DNA of 64,000 nucleotides from Bacillus sp. SORGH_AS_0510 (GTDB taxonomy: Bacteria > Bacillota > Bacilli > Bacillales > Cytobacillaceae): contig NZ_JAUTAU010000001.1 in assembly GCF_030818775.1 (NCBI RefSeq), forward strand, positions 2,174,001-2,238,000, in the 5' to 3' direction. The notes under the pieces are model-generated. The model made no database searches and was not told the origin of the DNA. It worked only from the letters and a program-made list of their open reading frames with translations. A program made the translations under genes and the position numbers. Below are positions 25,733 through 35,061 of the stretch, piece by piece. Position 1 is the stretch's first letter, and each line of letters starts with the position of its first letter.

Positions 25733-25856
25733 TGTCCAGCTCCAACGCCTAACCCCTCGGGTCAAATAACCTTCGGCAATTAAAGTCAAAAGGCGGCCTT
25801 TTATTGCCGAAGAACATTTGCCTGTCGGGGCTGAGCAAGGCGCTTGCGCTTTTCTT
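25733..25856. repeat. Second dispersed-repeat type, single copy here (about 124 bp)
   Basis: A GC-rich, highly self-complementary stretch. CTTCGGCAAT (25771-25780) pairs with ATTGCCGAAG (25803-25812), and outer segments CCCCTCGGG and CTGTCGGGG flank it. It starts GTCCAGCTCCAACGCC and ends GCGCTTGCGC. From memory, closely similar blocks occur repeatedly between genes in many Bacillaceae. It contains no gene. Confidence 0.6.
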
Positions 25857-25939
25857 ATATCAAACAGCAAATTTTATTTTTACATTTACTTTCTATATAC
25901 TTGATATACAACTAACAAGCCATAGAAGGGGTGGGATGA

Positions 25940-26482
25940 ATGGAAGCTAGATACGAACTTGCCACATTTGCTGGAGGCTGTTTTTGGTGTATGGTCAAAC
26001 CCTTTGATGAACAGCCTGGAATAATAAGCGTTATTTCCGGTTATACAGGAGGAACAGTTGAAAATCCTACGTATCAGCAAGTATGCACTGATACCACAGG
26101 TCATTATGAAGCTGTACAAATTACCTATGATCCTGAGGTTTTTCTATATGAAAAATTACTTGAATTATTTTGGCAGCAAATTGATCCAACAGATCCTGGT
26201 GGCCAATTCTATGACCGTGGCCAATCTTATCAAACAGCAATTTTTTATCATAACGACACACAAAAAAGACTAGCAGAAGAATCCAAGAAGTCATTGCAAG
26301 AAAGTGGCAGATTCAATAATCCAATTGTTACCCCTATTTTACCTGCAAAACCTTTTTATCCAGCTGAAGATTACCATCAGCAATATTATAAGAAAAACCG
26401 TGTTCATTATGAGTCTTATCATACAGGCTCAGGGAGGGCAGGTTTTATCCAAAAGCATTGGAGAGATCAAAATGAAAAATAA
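25940..26482 (+). CDS. msrA: Peptide methionine-S-sulfoxide reductase MsrA
   Basis: Reduces methionine-S-sulfoxide in proteins. It has 180 residues with the catalytic cysteine in [11 protein letters not shown] close to the N-terminus and the family segments [16 protein letters not shown] and [21 protein letters not shown]. The last 11 bases overlap msrB, so both stereoisomer-specific enzymes are made together, as in B. subtilis msrA-msrB near ypmS/ypmR. Confidence 0.95.
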   Translation: MEARYELATFAGGCFWCMVKPFDEQPGIISVISGYTGGTVENPTYQQVCTDTTGHYEAVQITYDPEVFLYEKLLELFWQQIDPTDPGGQFYDRGQSYQTAIFYHNDTQKRLAEESKKSLQESGRFNNPIVTPILPAKPFYPAEDYHQQYYKKNRVHYESYHTGSGRAGFIQKHWRDQNEK

Positions 26483-26906
26483 GGAGCAGCTAAAACAGGA
26501 ACTGACACCGATTCAATATGAAGTAACTCAAAATAATGGGACAGAGCCACCATTTAGAAATGAATTTTGGAACGAAACCAGAGAGGGAATTTATGTGGAT
26601 ATTATCTCAGGCAAACCTTTATTTAGCTCACTAGATAAATTTGACGCCGGGTGTGGCTGGCCAAGTTATACAAAACCCATTCAAGAGGAAGAAGTCATTG
26701 AAAAGGCTGACTTCAGCCATTTCATGGTTCGTACGGAAGTAAGAAGTAAAACAGCTGATTCCCATTTAGGGCACGTATTTGATGATGGCCCTAATCCTAC
26801 AGGTTTGCGGTATTGTATTAACTCAGCCGCATTACGCTTTATTCCAAAGGAACAATTGGAAGAGAGTGGATACGGGGAATTCGTAAAACTATTTAATGCT
26901 AAATAA
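26472..26906 (+). CDS. msrB: Peptide methionine-R-sulfoxide reductase MsrB
   Basis: Reduces methionine-R-sulfoxide. It has 144 residues: [41 protein letters not shown], and the catalytic cysteine in [12 protein letters not shown]. The zinc-binding CxxC pairs of some MsrB enzymes are absent, as in the B. subtilis protein. The start ATG at 26472 overlaps msrA and is preceded by GAGAG. A terminator follows at once. Confidence 0.95.
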   Translation: MKNKEQLKQELTPIQYEVTQNNGTEPPFRNEFWNETREGIYVDIISGKPLFSSLDKFDAGCGWPSYTKPIQEEEVIEKADFSHFMVRTEVRSKTADSHLGHVFDDGPNPTGLRYCINSAALRFIPKEQLEESGYGEFVKLFNAK

Positions 26907-26931
26907 AAAGCCGCTTAGAGCGGCTTTTTTT
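26907..26931. terminator. Bidirectional terminator after msrB
   Basis: AAAGCCGCT and AGCGGCTTT with a 2-base loop, then Ts. It overlaps the end of the convergent DUF502 gene. Confidence 0.9.
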
Positions 26932-27520
26932 GTTTTGAAGACGTTGAGGTCATTCCACCAGAAAGGATAAATTTCATTGCATCCTCCGGCTTTACATCAA
27001 TAATTTCCACTTGTTCCTTGGGTATTAAAAAGGTAAAGCCTGCAACCTGAAAGGTTTGCGGAATATAAATGGCTACATGGTCTTTGAGTGGGCTGTAAAA
27101 CTCTTCTACTTGTTCAGAAGTTATAAACCCCATACTCCGCATCTCAGTTCCGGGAATGTTTACAAGAGCAACTTTGGAAAAAGATTTCTTATCACCAAGA
27201 AAGGATTGTACTGTGTCCTTTATAACTGAATAAATGGTCTTCACAATCGGGATTCTTTCAAGGAGAAGATCAATCAGTTTGATAATTTTACTTGTAATAA
27301 ATTTTGTTGACAGCCATCCTAGAAGGGTAATTAAAATAATGGTGGTTAGTAAACCGAAACCTGGAATATAATCCTCTTTTAAATAGGGTTTCAAGCTGTT
27401 GCCAAGCAGACTATCTAAAAAGATAAAGGTTTTAAAAATGACATAGAAAACGAGAATAATTGGGACTATTGTTAAAATCCCATTGATAAAGCTTTTTATA
27501 ATGGTTTTCAAAATTTTCAC
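26915..27520 (-). CDS. DUF502 family membrane protein
   Basis: A 201-residue protein with two N-terminal membrane helices (GILTIVPIILVFYVIFKTF and LLTTIILITLLGWLS) and the DUF502 hallmark blocks RIPIVKTIYSVIKD, VALVNIPGTEMRSMGFIT and VAIYIPQTF..GFTFLIPKEQV. The cytoplasmic C-terminal half ends in a Ser/Lys-rich tail. The family is widespread and its function is unknown. It is monocistronic, converging on msrB. Confidence 0.85.
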   Translation of the reverse strand: MKILKTIIKSFINGILTIVPIILVFYVIFKTFIFLDSLLGNSLKPYLKEDYIPGFGLLTTIILITLLGWLSTKFITSKIIKLIDLLLERIPIVKTIYSVIKDTVQSFLGDKKSFSKVALVNIPGTEMRSMGFITSEQVEEFYSPLKDHVAIYIPQTFQVAGFTFLIPKEQVEIIDVKPEDAMKFILSGGMTSTSSKQKKPL

Positions 27521-27631
27521 CTTCTATTTTCATCATTGTCTTTCATAATATAGGCGAATGCACATACAGGTCAAGTATCTAGTTCATAAAGTAAAAGGGA
27601 AAAGAAACAAATTATTGAGGAGTGAATGTTT

Positions 27632-27790
27632 ATGTACGGATACGGATATGGTGGTTTTGATGGGTGCTGTGGATATCCTGCATACCCTGCAGCTGGATGT
27701 GGAGTTGGCTTTGGTTTTGGAGGATTTGCTTTAATCGTAGTATTGTTTATTTTGTTAATCATCATTGGTGCAAGCTGGAACTTCTGCTAA
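27632..27790 (+). CDS. YjcZ-type small glycine-rich spore membrane protein
   Basis: A 52-residue protein. The N-terminus is Gly/Tyr/Cys-rich ([15 protein letters not shown]). A conserved [20 protein letters not shown] helix lies at the C-terminal side, the signature of the YjcZ/SscA-type small sporulation proteins of Bacillus. A good ribosome site (TTGAGGAGTG) precedes the ATG and a strong terminator follows the stop. It probably belongs to the spore coat or inner membrane. Regulation by a sporulation sigma factor is likely but no clear promoter was recognised. Confidence 0.8.
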   Translation: MYGYGYGGFDGCCGYPAYPAAGCGVGFGFGGFALIVVLFILLIIIGASWNFC

Positions 27791-27802
27791 ATATAATAAG
27801 GG

Positions 27803-27837
27803 CTGACTCACGGATAATAAGTGAGTCAGTTTTTTTA
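27803..27837 (+). terminator. Intrinsic terminator after the YjcZ-type gene
   Basis: CTGACTCAC and GTGAGTCAG with a 9-base loop followed by seven Ts. Confidence 0.9.
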
Positions 27838-27979
27838 TTGTTTATTTTCTGAAAAAGAGACAAAATACGAACATTAAATAAAAAATTAGATTAATAGTTC
27901 GCTTTTAATGTTGACGGAGTCTTCTGTGTCTGATATATTTACCTGTGGATATGTAAAATGACTTTGGAGGTATTGGACA

Positions 27980-29446
27980 ATGAATACGAAATATGATGTG
28001 ATTGTAGTGGGTGCTGGCCCTGCAGGGATTTTTACCTGCTATGAACTTACGCTAAAAATGCCGAACGCAAAGGTGCTATTAGTGGATAAAGGACATGATA
28101 TATATCGAAGAAATTGCCCGATTTTACAGAAAAAAATAGAAAAATGCCCTCCAGCTGCAGGAAGAAAAGAATTTGCGGGCTGTTTGCCAGCTTGCTCCAT
28201 TACCAATGGATTTGGTGGTGCCGGTGCGTACTCTGATGGGAAGTTTAATATTACCAGTGAATTTGGTGGTTGGATGACTGATTATCTTTCAGATTCTCAA
28301 GTAGTGGAATTAATTCGTTACGTTGATGAGATTAATTTAAAGCATGGTGCAACTGAAAGTATTACTGATCCATTAACAGATGAAGTAAGGGATATTGAAC
28401 GACGTGGCTATGCTGCGGGGCTTAAATTGTTACGTGCCCAAGTACGTCACCTAGGAACGGAGCAAAATCTAGAAATCTTAAAAAGTATTTTTGAATATTT
28501 AGCAACAAAAATCGATATGTCCTTTAAGACGGAGGTAGAGGATTTAATTACTGAAAGGTCAGCTAATGGACATGTGGTAAAAGGAATTAAACTGAAGGCC
28601 GACCAAAATATTTATGCAGATAAGGTGGTAATTACCCCTGGACGTGATGGATCAAAGTGGCTTTCGGATCTTTTAAAATCCCGAAGATTACGAATGAGTA
28701 GTAACCAAGTAGATATAGGTGTTCGAGTGGAAACCTCCAATATTGTTATGCAGGAAATAAACGAGCATTTATATGAGGGGAAATTTGTGTTTAACACGTC
28801 GGTAGGAACGAGAGTGCGAACTTTCTGTAGTAATCCTTCTGGTCATGTGGTGGTGGAAAATCATTCGGGTATCATGCTGGCTAACGGTCATGCCTATAAA
28901 GATCCAAAGCTAGGAAGCGCGAATACGAATTTTGCCTTACTTGTTTCGCATACTTTTTCAGAACCCTTTGATAAGCCGAATGAATATGCACATGAAATTT
29001 CACGTCTCGCCAATACTCTTTCCAACGGAGGCCTAATTGTTCAAAAGTACGGAGATATCTTAAAGGGAAGAAGATCGACAGAAAAAAGGATAAAAGAAGG
29101 ATTCCTTGAGCCTACACTTAAAGAAGCAGTACCTGGTGATCTGGGCTTAGTCCTACCATATAATACTTTAAAAAGCTTAATCGAGATGACAGAAGCTCTT
29201 AATAAGGTGACTCCTGGACTTGCATCAGAGCACACTTTATTCTACGGCGTGGAAGCTAAATTTTATTCTGCTAGACCAAAGTTAAATGATCGGTTTGAAT
29301 CTGAAATTAGCGGTCTTTATGTAGGTGGAGACGGAGCAGGAATTACACGCGGGTTAGCTCAAGCTAGCGCATGTGGAGTTTGGATTGCAAGGGACATTAT
29401 CGAAAAAACAGCAACGGAACAAAAGCGAGTAACTATTATGGCTTAG
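27980..29446 (+). CDS. FAD-dependent oxidoreductase (COG2509 type)
   Basis: A 488-residue flavoprotein. The N-terminal Rossmann motif is VIVVGAGPAGIFTCYEL. A cysteine-containing segment CPILQKKIEKCPPAAG follows, then TNGFGGAGAYSDGKFN, typical of COG2509. The C-terminal FAD motif GLYVGGDGAGITRGLAQA closes the dinucleotide site. The cellular substrate is unknown for the family. It is monocistronic, ending at a terminator shared with the convergent potassium transporter gene. Confidence 0.85.
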   Translation: MNTKYDVIVVGAGPAGIFTCYELTLKMPNAKVLLVDKGHDIYRRNCPILQKKIEKCPPAAGRKEFAGCLPACSITNGFGGAGAYSDGKFNITSEFGGWMTDYLSDSQVVELIRYVDEINLKHGATESITDPLTDEVRDIERRGYAAGLKLLRAQVRHLGTEQNLEILKSIFEYLATKIDMSFKTEVEDLITERSANGHVVKGIKLKADQNIYADKVVITPGRDGSKWLSDLLKSRRLRMSSNQVDIGVRVETSNIVMQEINEHLYEGKFVFNTSVGTRVRTFCSNPSGHVVVENHSGIMLANGHAYKDPKLGSANTNFALLVSHTFSEPFDKPNEYAHEISRLANTLSNGGLIVQKYGDILKGRRSTEKRIKEGFLEPTLKEAVPGDLGLVLPYNTLKSLIEMTEALNKVTPGLASEHTLFYGVEAKFYSARPKLNDRFESEISGLYVGGDGAGITRGLAQASACGVWIARDIIEKTATEQKRVTIMA

Positions 29447-29465
29447 CCTTAACACTATATATAGG

Positions 29466-29496
29466 AAAGAGGAGGTGTTTACGCCCTCCTCTTTTT
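29466..29496. terminator. Bidirectional terminator
   Basis: AGAGGAGG and CCTCCTCT with an 8-base loop and T tracts on both sides. It separates the flavoprotein and potassium transporter genes. Confidence 0.88.
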
Positions 29497-29505
29497 ATAC
29501 ATTGT

Positions 29506-30867
29506 CTAGCCAATCGTAACCTTTTCCTTCGGATAGTTGAACTTTTCCTTGCTTCCTTTTCCTCGTAAAATAAGCAAACATGTAACAATTCCAACTCTTC
29601 CTACAAACATTAATATGATGATTAAGATCTCACCAAATGTAGACAATCGGGGTGTTAATCCCATAGATAAACCGTTCGTACCAAAGGCTGAAGAGACTTC
29701 AAAAATGACCTCCATCACGGTACCTTGCTCTGTAATCGTAAGAACTAAAACGGAAAATAAACATAGCAGAGCACCTGTTGTAATTACAATAAATGATTTA
29801 AGTATATCCTCACTATGTAATTCCCTTCTGAAAATCTTAACTGAACTTTTTCCTTGAGCGTAAAAAATAATGGCTAATATGACTATAGCAAAGGTTGTTG
29901 TTCGAATTCCCCCACTAGCGCTACTTGGTGAACCGCCAATAAACATCAAAATAGACAGGATAAGCTGATTACTTGGGGTTAATTCATTGATATTCAAGGT
30001 AGCCAAACCTGCACTTTTGGTTGTCGTTGAATGGAAGAGTGAGTTGAAAAAAACTTGATGCCATTCTTTACCCATAAAGAAGTTTCGACTATCAAACAGG
30101 TAGATGAATAGGGCGCCTACGATGGTCAGAATGATAAATGTGACCGTTGTTAACTTGGTGAAAAGAGTAAAATGAAACTTTTTTTTCTCTTTACGAGATA
30201 AAAAGAATTCCAAAACCTCAACAATTACTGGAAAACCAATTGCTCCAACAATCATTAAAAGAATAATGATTGCCTGAATAAAGTAGTCTTGATTAAAAGG
30301 ATTAAGTGATTCACCTGTGATATCAAATCCCGCATTGGTTGTTGCGCTAATGGAAGCGAAAAATCCGTGTTTAAATGCAGATAGCGGGTTATCGAAATAC
30401 TTTAAAAATCGGATACCTAAAATAATTCCACCAATAAATTCAAAAGAAACAATAATAATAAATATCCTTTTTGCCAACTGAACTAATCCTGATAAGTTGG
30501 ATTGGTTTTGATCAATCATAATTAGTTGTCTTTCTTTAAGGCCTACTTTTTTCCCAAGCATGATCCATAGGAAGGTACTTAATGACATGACACCTAATCC
30601 CCCTAATTGGAGAATTACGCATAGGATAAATATTCCAAAGTTATTAAAGGTCTCTTTAATTGAAATGACACTTAGTCCTGTCACGCTTATAGCACTTGCA
30701 GATGTAAACATTGCATCAATAAAACTTAAGGAAACATTCTCTCTGTGAGCAAAAGGAATTTTTAATAATAAGGTAGACACAATCAACGCTGATAAATAAA
30801 AAATGACGATTAATTGAATAGTGGAAATTTCTTTGGATTTTAATTTAATTTTTTTTATTGTATTCAT
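29506..30867 (-). CDS. Trk/Ktr-type potassium transporter membrane subunit
   Basis: A 453-residue channel-like K+ uptake protein (KtrB/KtrD family). Four pore-loop repeats carry selectivity-filter residues: SVTGLSV, TTNAGFD, TKSAGLA and GTNGLSMG. The gating-loop glycine/serine segment GGSPSSASGGI is present. The ATG at 30867 follows AAGGAA. No partner KtrA/KtrC regulator lies adjacent, which resembles the unlinked ktrC/ktrD arrangement. I cannot choose between KtrB and KtrD from sequence. Confidence 0.88.
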   Translation of the reverse strand: MNTIKKIKLKSKEISTIQLIVIFYLSALIVSTLLLKIPFAHRENVSLSFIDAMFTSASAISVTGLSVISIKETFNNFGIFILCVILQLGGLGVMSLSTFLWIMLGKKVGLKERQLIMIDQNQSNLSGLVQLAKRIFIIIVSFEFIGGIILGIRFLKYFDNPLSAFKHGFFASISATTNAGFDITGESLNPFNQDYFIQAIIILLMIVGAIGFPVIVEVLEFFLSRKEKKKFHFTLFTKLTTVTFIILTIVGALFIYLFDSRNFFMGKEWHQVFFNSLFHSTTTKSAGLATLNINELTPSNQLILSILMFIGGSPSSASGGIRTTTFAIVILAIIFYAQGKSSVKIFRRELHSEDILKSFIVITTGALLCLFSVLVLTITEQGTVMEVIFEVSSAFGTNGLSMGLTPRLSTFGEILIIILMFVGRVGIVTCLLILRGKGSKEKFNYPKEKVTIG

Positions 30868-30930
30868 TTTAATCAATTCCTTAATGCAGTCTAAGTGTAA
30901 TTCTATAATATTACCATAAAAAAGTAAAAG

Positions 30931-30953
30931 ACAGGCTTCAAAGCCTGTTTTTT
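30931..30953. terminator. Hairpin with T tracts between divergent ktr and yodT
   Basis: ACAGGCTT and AAGCCTGT with a two-base loop. TTTTTT follows on the + strand and a T-rich stretch on the - strand. It sits upstream of both divergent genes rather than after a gene. Confidence 0.6.
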
Positions 30954-30978
30954 GTTTGAGTGAATTTAACACATGGAG

Positions 30979-31005
30979 ATAGAATGAAAAATCACTTCAT
31001 ACAAT
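30979..31005 (+). promoter_or_regulatory. Sigma-E-type promoter upstream of yodT
   Basis: ATA (30979-30981), 16-base spacer, CATACAAT (30998-31005). This fits the mother-cell sigma-E consensus (ATA, 16-18, CATACANT). The B. subtilis yodT-kamA genes are also expressed in the mother cell under sigma-E. Confidence 0.65.
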
Positions 31006-31046
31006 TATATAAGTAGTTAACTTATTTCGATAAGGAAAGTGGTGTC

Positions 31047-32405
31047 ATGGTGGAAAATTCATTTCTTATCAAACCAATGATGGGTGAAATATACCCTGTC
31101 ATTAATTATGGCAAGGGCGTTTATCTATTTGATATGGAAGGGAAAAAATATTTAGATGCCGCTTCAGGGGCAGTAACTGCCAATATTGGTCATGGCACGG
31201 AAGAAATCATTGAAGCCATGCAAGAGCAAGCCAAGAAAGTTTCGTTTGTCTATCGCTCTCAATTCACAAGCGAACCAGCAGAAAAGCTGGCCAAAAAAAT
31301 AGCAGAATTAATACCAGGTGACCTGAACTGGAGTTTTTTTGTAAATAGTGGCTCTGAGGCTACTGAAACAGCAATGAAAATGGCAATTCAATACTGGCAG
31401 GAAAAAGGCGTTCAAACAAAAACGAAGGTGATTTCAAGATGGGTTAGCTATCATGGGATTACATTAGGAGCACTATCCATGTCTGGACATACAGGGCGAA
31501 GAGCAAGATTTGTACCTCTATTGGAGGAATTTCCAGTAATCAATCCCCCTTATTGTTATCGCTGCCCTTATAATCTTGAAGCCCCAACGTGTAATTATAT
31601 GTGTGCCGAAGAGTTAGAAACTGCCATAAGGAGGATAGGGCCTGAACAAATCGCTGCATTTATAGCAGAACCAGTAATAGGTGCAGCAGGGGGAGCCATT
31701 GCACCTCCAAAGGACTATTTTAAAACGATAAAAAAAATATGTGACAAATTTGACATCCTATTTATTGCTGATGAAGTGATGACCGGATTTGGACGTACAG
31801 GAACCATGTTGGCATGTGAACATTGGGATGTGATTCCTGATATTGTTGCTTTTGGGAAAGGAATGGGAGCGGGGTACGCCCCAATTGCTGCAGCTGTAGC
31901 GAGTGAAAAGGTGATGGAACCTATAATGGCTGGATCGAAATCTGTGATGAGCGGACATACATTAAGTGCAAACCCCCAATCATGTGCTGTTTCATTAGCC
32001 GTTCTTGAATATCTTGAAAAATATAAGATTATTAGCGATGTGGAAAATAAGGGCACTTACTTGAAAAACCAGCTAGAAAAACTAAAAAATCAATATCCAT
32101 TTATCGGGGATGTGCGCGGCAAAGGGCTGCTTCTAGGTATAGAATTTGTCATGAATCAAAGAGACAAAACACCATTTCCAAGAAATGAACTAGTCACTCA
32201 AAAAATGATTGCTCTAGCTAAGGAAAGAGGATTAATTGTATATCCTGCTGGGGCAGGAATCGATGGGATGAATGGAGACTCGATTATTATTTCACCGCCA
32301 TTAATCATTTCAAAAAGAGAGATTGAAGAGATTGTTTTAATACTTAAGGATACGTTCCAAGCTTTTTTAAATGAAAGAGATGTGGAAATGGCAGGTGATG
32401 TTTAG
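31047..32405 (+). CDS. yodT: Class III PLP aminotransferase of the lysine cluster (YodT type)
   Basis: A 452-residue aspartate-aminotransferase-fold enzyme. PLP motifs include FFVNSGSEATETAMKMA, LFIADEVMTGFGRTG, and the Schiff-base lysine in VAFGKGMGAGYAP. A cysteine-rich insert (YCYRCPYNLEAPTCNYMC) is typical of YodT-like members. It is predicted to act on N-acetyl-beta-lysine or a related omega-amino intermediate. It is the first gene of a tight operon (yodS starts one base after its stop) behind a sigma-E-type promoter. Confidence 0.88.
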   Translation: MVENSFLIKPMMGEIYPVINYGKGVYLFDMEGKKYLDAASGAVTANIGHGTEEIIEAMQEQAKKVSFVYRSQFTSEPAEKLAKKIAELIPGDLNWSFFVNSGSEATETAMKMAIQYWQEKGVQTKTKVISRWVSYHGITLGALSMSGHTGRRARFVPLLEEFPVINPPYCYRCPYNLEAPTCNYMCAEELETAIRRIGPEQIAAFIAEPVIGAAGGAIAPPKDYFKTIKKICDKFDILFIADEVMTGFGRTGTMLACEHWDVIPDIVAFGKGMGAGYAPIAAAVASEKVMEPIMAGSKSVMSGHTLSANPQSCAVSLAVLEYLEKYKIISDVENKGTYLKNQLEKLKNQYPFIGDVRGKGLLLGIEFVMNQRDKTPFPRNELVTQKMIALAKERGLIVYPAGAGIDGMNGDSIIISPPLIISKREIEEIVLILKDTFQAFLNERDVEMAGDV

Positions 32406-33098
32406 GTGCATAATCCATTCGGAAAAGTGACATCATTAGAAGCGGTTATGCGATTTTTTCATGATGGGATGAGCATTATGTTTGGTGGATTTGGTGGTGT
32501 AGGGTCCCCTCCAACACTAATTGATGGAATCTTGGAAAAGGAGATTCGTGAACTCACCTTGATTGGTAACGATACGGGTTTCCCTCATATTGGAATAGGA
32601 AAAATTGTTAGCCGTGGTAGAGCTAAAAAGGTAATCGCTTCCCATATAGGTTCTAACCCTATAGCCGGAGAACTCATGCAAGAAGGTAAGCTGGAAGTGG
32701 AATTTTCGCCACAAGGTATTTTGGCAGAAAGGATCCGGGCTGGAGGTGTGGGGTTGGCAGCTTTTTTATCTGATATAGGAATGGATAATGAAATGGTTTC
32801 TAAAAACAAACCCCGGATTCATCTAAACGGTAAAGACTATTTATTAGAGTCTGCCTTAACCGCAGAGGTTTCAATCATTTATGCTAAGAAATCCGATGAA
32901 TATGGAAATTTAATCTACGACAAAAGTGCACGAAATACAAATCCAATGGTTGCAATGGCAGGAGATTTAACGATTGCCGAGGTAGAAGAAATTGTCCCAA
33001 TGGGAAGTCTTAATCCGGATGAAATTATAACCCCGGGAGTGTTTGTAGATTATGTGATTCAATCCAAGGGGGTGAATTGGAAATGGGCTTGGGAATAG
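32406..33098 (+). CDS. yodS: CoA transferase subunit A (YodS type)
   Basis: A 230-residue alpha subunit of a family I CoA transferase that moves CoA onto a short keto acid. It carries IMFGGFGGVGSPPTLIDGI, where the family has a CoA-binding glycine block, and HIGSNPIAGELM. The start is GTG directly after the yodT stop. The 3' end overlaps the start of the subunit B gene. It would activate the carboxylate produced by lysine breakdown so it can be cleaved to acetyl-CoA units. Confidence 0.88.
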   Translation: MHNPFGKVTSLEAVMRFFHDGMSIMFGGFGGVGSPPTLIDGILEKEIRELTLIGNDTGFPHIGIGKIVSRGRAKKVIASHIGSNPIAGELMQEGKLEVEFSPQGILAERIRAGGVGLAAFLSDIGMDNEMVSKNKPRIHLNGKDYLLESALTAEVSIIYAKKSDEYGNLIYDKSARNTNPMVAMAGDLTIAEVEEIVPMGSLNPDEIITPGVFVDYVIQSKGVNWKWAWE

Positions 33099-33748
33099 AT
33101 ATAAGGAACAAACTTGCTAAAAGAGCGGCTGAGGAAATCCAAAATGGGATGGTCGTTAATCTAGGAATCGGTATCCCTTCGTTGGTCCCAAACCATTTGT
33201 CAAAGGAAACAATGGTCATGTTTCATGCGGAAAATGGGATTACTGGAATGGGACCAAGCCCGAATAAAGGGGATGAAGATGAAAATCTTTGTAACGCTGG
33301 AGGGTTTCCCGTTACTTTAAATAAAGGTGGTTCGTACTGTGATAGTACCATAGCTTTTGGAATGATTCGTAGAGGGAGAGTGGATATTACTATTCTTGGA
33401 TCTCTTCAAGTAAGTCAATCTGGAGACCTGGCAAACTGGATTGTGCCTGGTAAGAAGGTACCGGGGATGGGCGGTGCAATGGAACTTGCACAAAAAGCCA
33501 GAAAGGTCATTGTAGTAATGAATCATTGTGATAAAAATGGAAAACCAAAAATTGTTGACACATGCTCCTTACCACTAACTTCAGCACGATGTGTAGACCT
33601 AATTATCACGGAACTAGCGGTATTCATGGTAAATGAAGAGGGGTTGCTTTTGACAGAGCTTTTTGAACCATACAGTTTGGCGGATGTGAAAAATAGAACC
33701 GGATGTCATTTTAAAATACAAGAACAAATTCGTCATATCCCGTATTAA
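33083..33748 (+). CDS. yodR: CoA transferase subunit B (YodR type)
   Basis: A 221-residue beta subunit. The catalytic glutamate lies in MFHAENGITGMG, and GGSYCDSTIAFGMIRRG and LGSLQVSQSGDLANW are conserved. The ATG at 33083 is favoured by AAGGGGGTG at a suitable distance, and the frame overlaps yodS by 16 bases. It forms a heteromer with the preceding product. Confidence 0.88.
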   Translation: MGLGIDIRNKLAKRAAEEIQNGMVVNLGIGIPSLVPNHLSKETMVMFHAENGITGMGPSPNKGDEDENLCNAGGFPVTLNKGGSYCDSTIAFGMIRRGRVDITILGSLQVSQSGDLANWIVPGKKVPGMGGAMELAQKARKVIVVMNHCDKNGKPKIVDTCSLPLTSARCVDLIITELAVFMVNEEGLLLTELFEPYSLADVKNRTGCHFKIQEQIRHIPY

Positions 33749-33778
33749 TCCGGAGCAGGTCTGAAGGAGTGAATTCAT

Positions 33779-35047
33779 ATGAAAAACTATGAAGGCCGTA
33801 TTAAGCAGTGGTTAAAGGAAAATCGAGCAAGAGGGGCCAGGCTTTTACAAATCTTAGTACAAGAAAATAGCACTAGAGGAAATGAAAGCGGTGCACAGGC
33901 AATTGTAATTGAAAAATGCCGACAGATGGGTTTAGCCCTTGATATATGGGAAATTGGAGGTGAAGAATTAAAAAAACATCCAGCATACTGTTGTGATCGT
34001 CAAAGCTTCGATGGAAATCCCAACCTAGTTGCCATTTTAAAAGGATCTGGTGGTGGGAAATCAATTATATTGAACGGTCATATTGATGTAGTACCTGTTG
34101 GGGATGAAGCAAACTGGGAACTTGAACCATTTAGTGGAATGATTAAGTGCGGCAAGCTTTATGGTAGAGGAGCAACAGATATGAAAGGAGGAAATGTGGC
34201 ACTTTTAATGGCTATGGAGTCACTTATTGCTAATGGGATTAAATTAAAAGGAGATGTTATTTTTCAAAGTGTCATTGAAGAAGAAAGTGGAGGAGCAGGT
34301 ACACTAGCAGCCGTCCTAAGAGGATACAGTGCGGATGGAGCGATAATACCAGAGCCTACCAATATGAAGTTTTTTCCAAAACAACAAGGCTCCATGTGGT
34401 TTAGAATAACGGTTAAAGGCCGGGCTGCGCATGGTGGAACAAGATATGAAGGAGTTAGTGCGATTGAAAAATCATTGCTTGTCATTCAAAGATTACAACA
34501 ATTAGAGAAAGATAGAAACGCTAAAATCAATGATCCTCTCTTTAAAAATATCCCCATCCCTATTCCGATTAATATAGGAAAGATCAATAGTGGTGAATGG
34601 CCATCTTCAGTACCTGATACTGCTATTATTGAGGGAAGAATGGGGGTTTCCCCAGAAGAAAAAATCCAATCTGCCAAGTTAGAGATGGAGGCATGCCTAC
34701 AGGAATTGAATGAAAAGGATGTATGGTTCCATGACAATCCTCTTCAAATTGAGTGGTTTGGTGGCAGGTGGCTTCCAGGAAGCTTAGAAAGTGATCACCC
34801 CTTAATGACTGCACTTACACAGAGTTTTATAGATGTGAAAAAGGAAACCCCAATTATTGAAGCTAGTCCTTGGGGAACGGATGGGGGTATTCTTTCGACT
34901 GTTGGTGATACGCCAGTTATTGTTTTTGGGCCAGGAATTACAGAAACGGCCCACGATGCTAATGAACATATTGACTTGGAAGATTTATTTACTTCTAGCG
35001 AGATTATTGCCCTAACCTTACTGAGATGGTGTGAAGTTAGCGAATAA
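33779..35047 (+). CDS. yodQ: M20-family deacetylase (YodQ type)
   Basis: A 422-residue zinc amidohydrolase of the ArgE/DapE/ACY1 family. Metal-binding blocks are NGHIDVVPVGDEANW and GRGATDMKGGN, then the catalytic EEE in SVIEEESGGAG, and a C-terminal histidine in ETAHDANEHID. In this cluster it is expected to remove the acetyl group added by the beta-lysine acetyltransferase or from a later intermediate. It is preceded by GAAGGAG and followed nine bases later by the next gene. Confidence 0.87.
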   Translation: MKNYEGRIKQWLKENRARGARLLQILVQENSTRGNESGAQAIVIEKCRQMGLALDIWEIGGEELKKHPAYCCDRQSFDGNPNLVAILKGSGGGKSIILNGHIDVVPVGDEANWELEPFSGMIKCGKLYGRGATDMKGGNVALLMAMESLIANGIKLKGDVIFQSVIEEESGGAGTLAAVLRGYSADGAIIPEPTNMKFFPKQQGSMWFRITVKGRAAHGGTRYEGVSAIEKSLLVIQRLQQLEKDRNAKINDPLFKNIPIPIPINIGKINSGEWPSSVPDTAIIEGRMGVSPEEKIQSAKLEMEACLQELNEKDVWFHDNPLQIEWFGGRWLPGSLESDHPLMTALTQSFIDVKKETPIIEASPWGTDGGILSTVGDTPVIVFGPGITETAHDANEHIDLEDLFTSSEIIALTLLRWCEVSE

Positions 35048-35061
35048 GAGGAGGTATGCAA

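Noticed and set aside
26304..26471. A longer N-terminus for msrB
   Set aside because: It would cover most of the end of msrA. The ATG at 26472 gives the normal MsrB start.
30868..31046. Possible c-di-AMP (ydaO) riboswitch before the potassium transporter gene
   Set aside because: The gap is short and lacks the conserved GGAACC-type and G-rich segments. Only a simple hairpin is seen.
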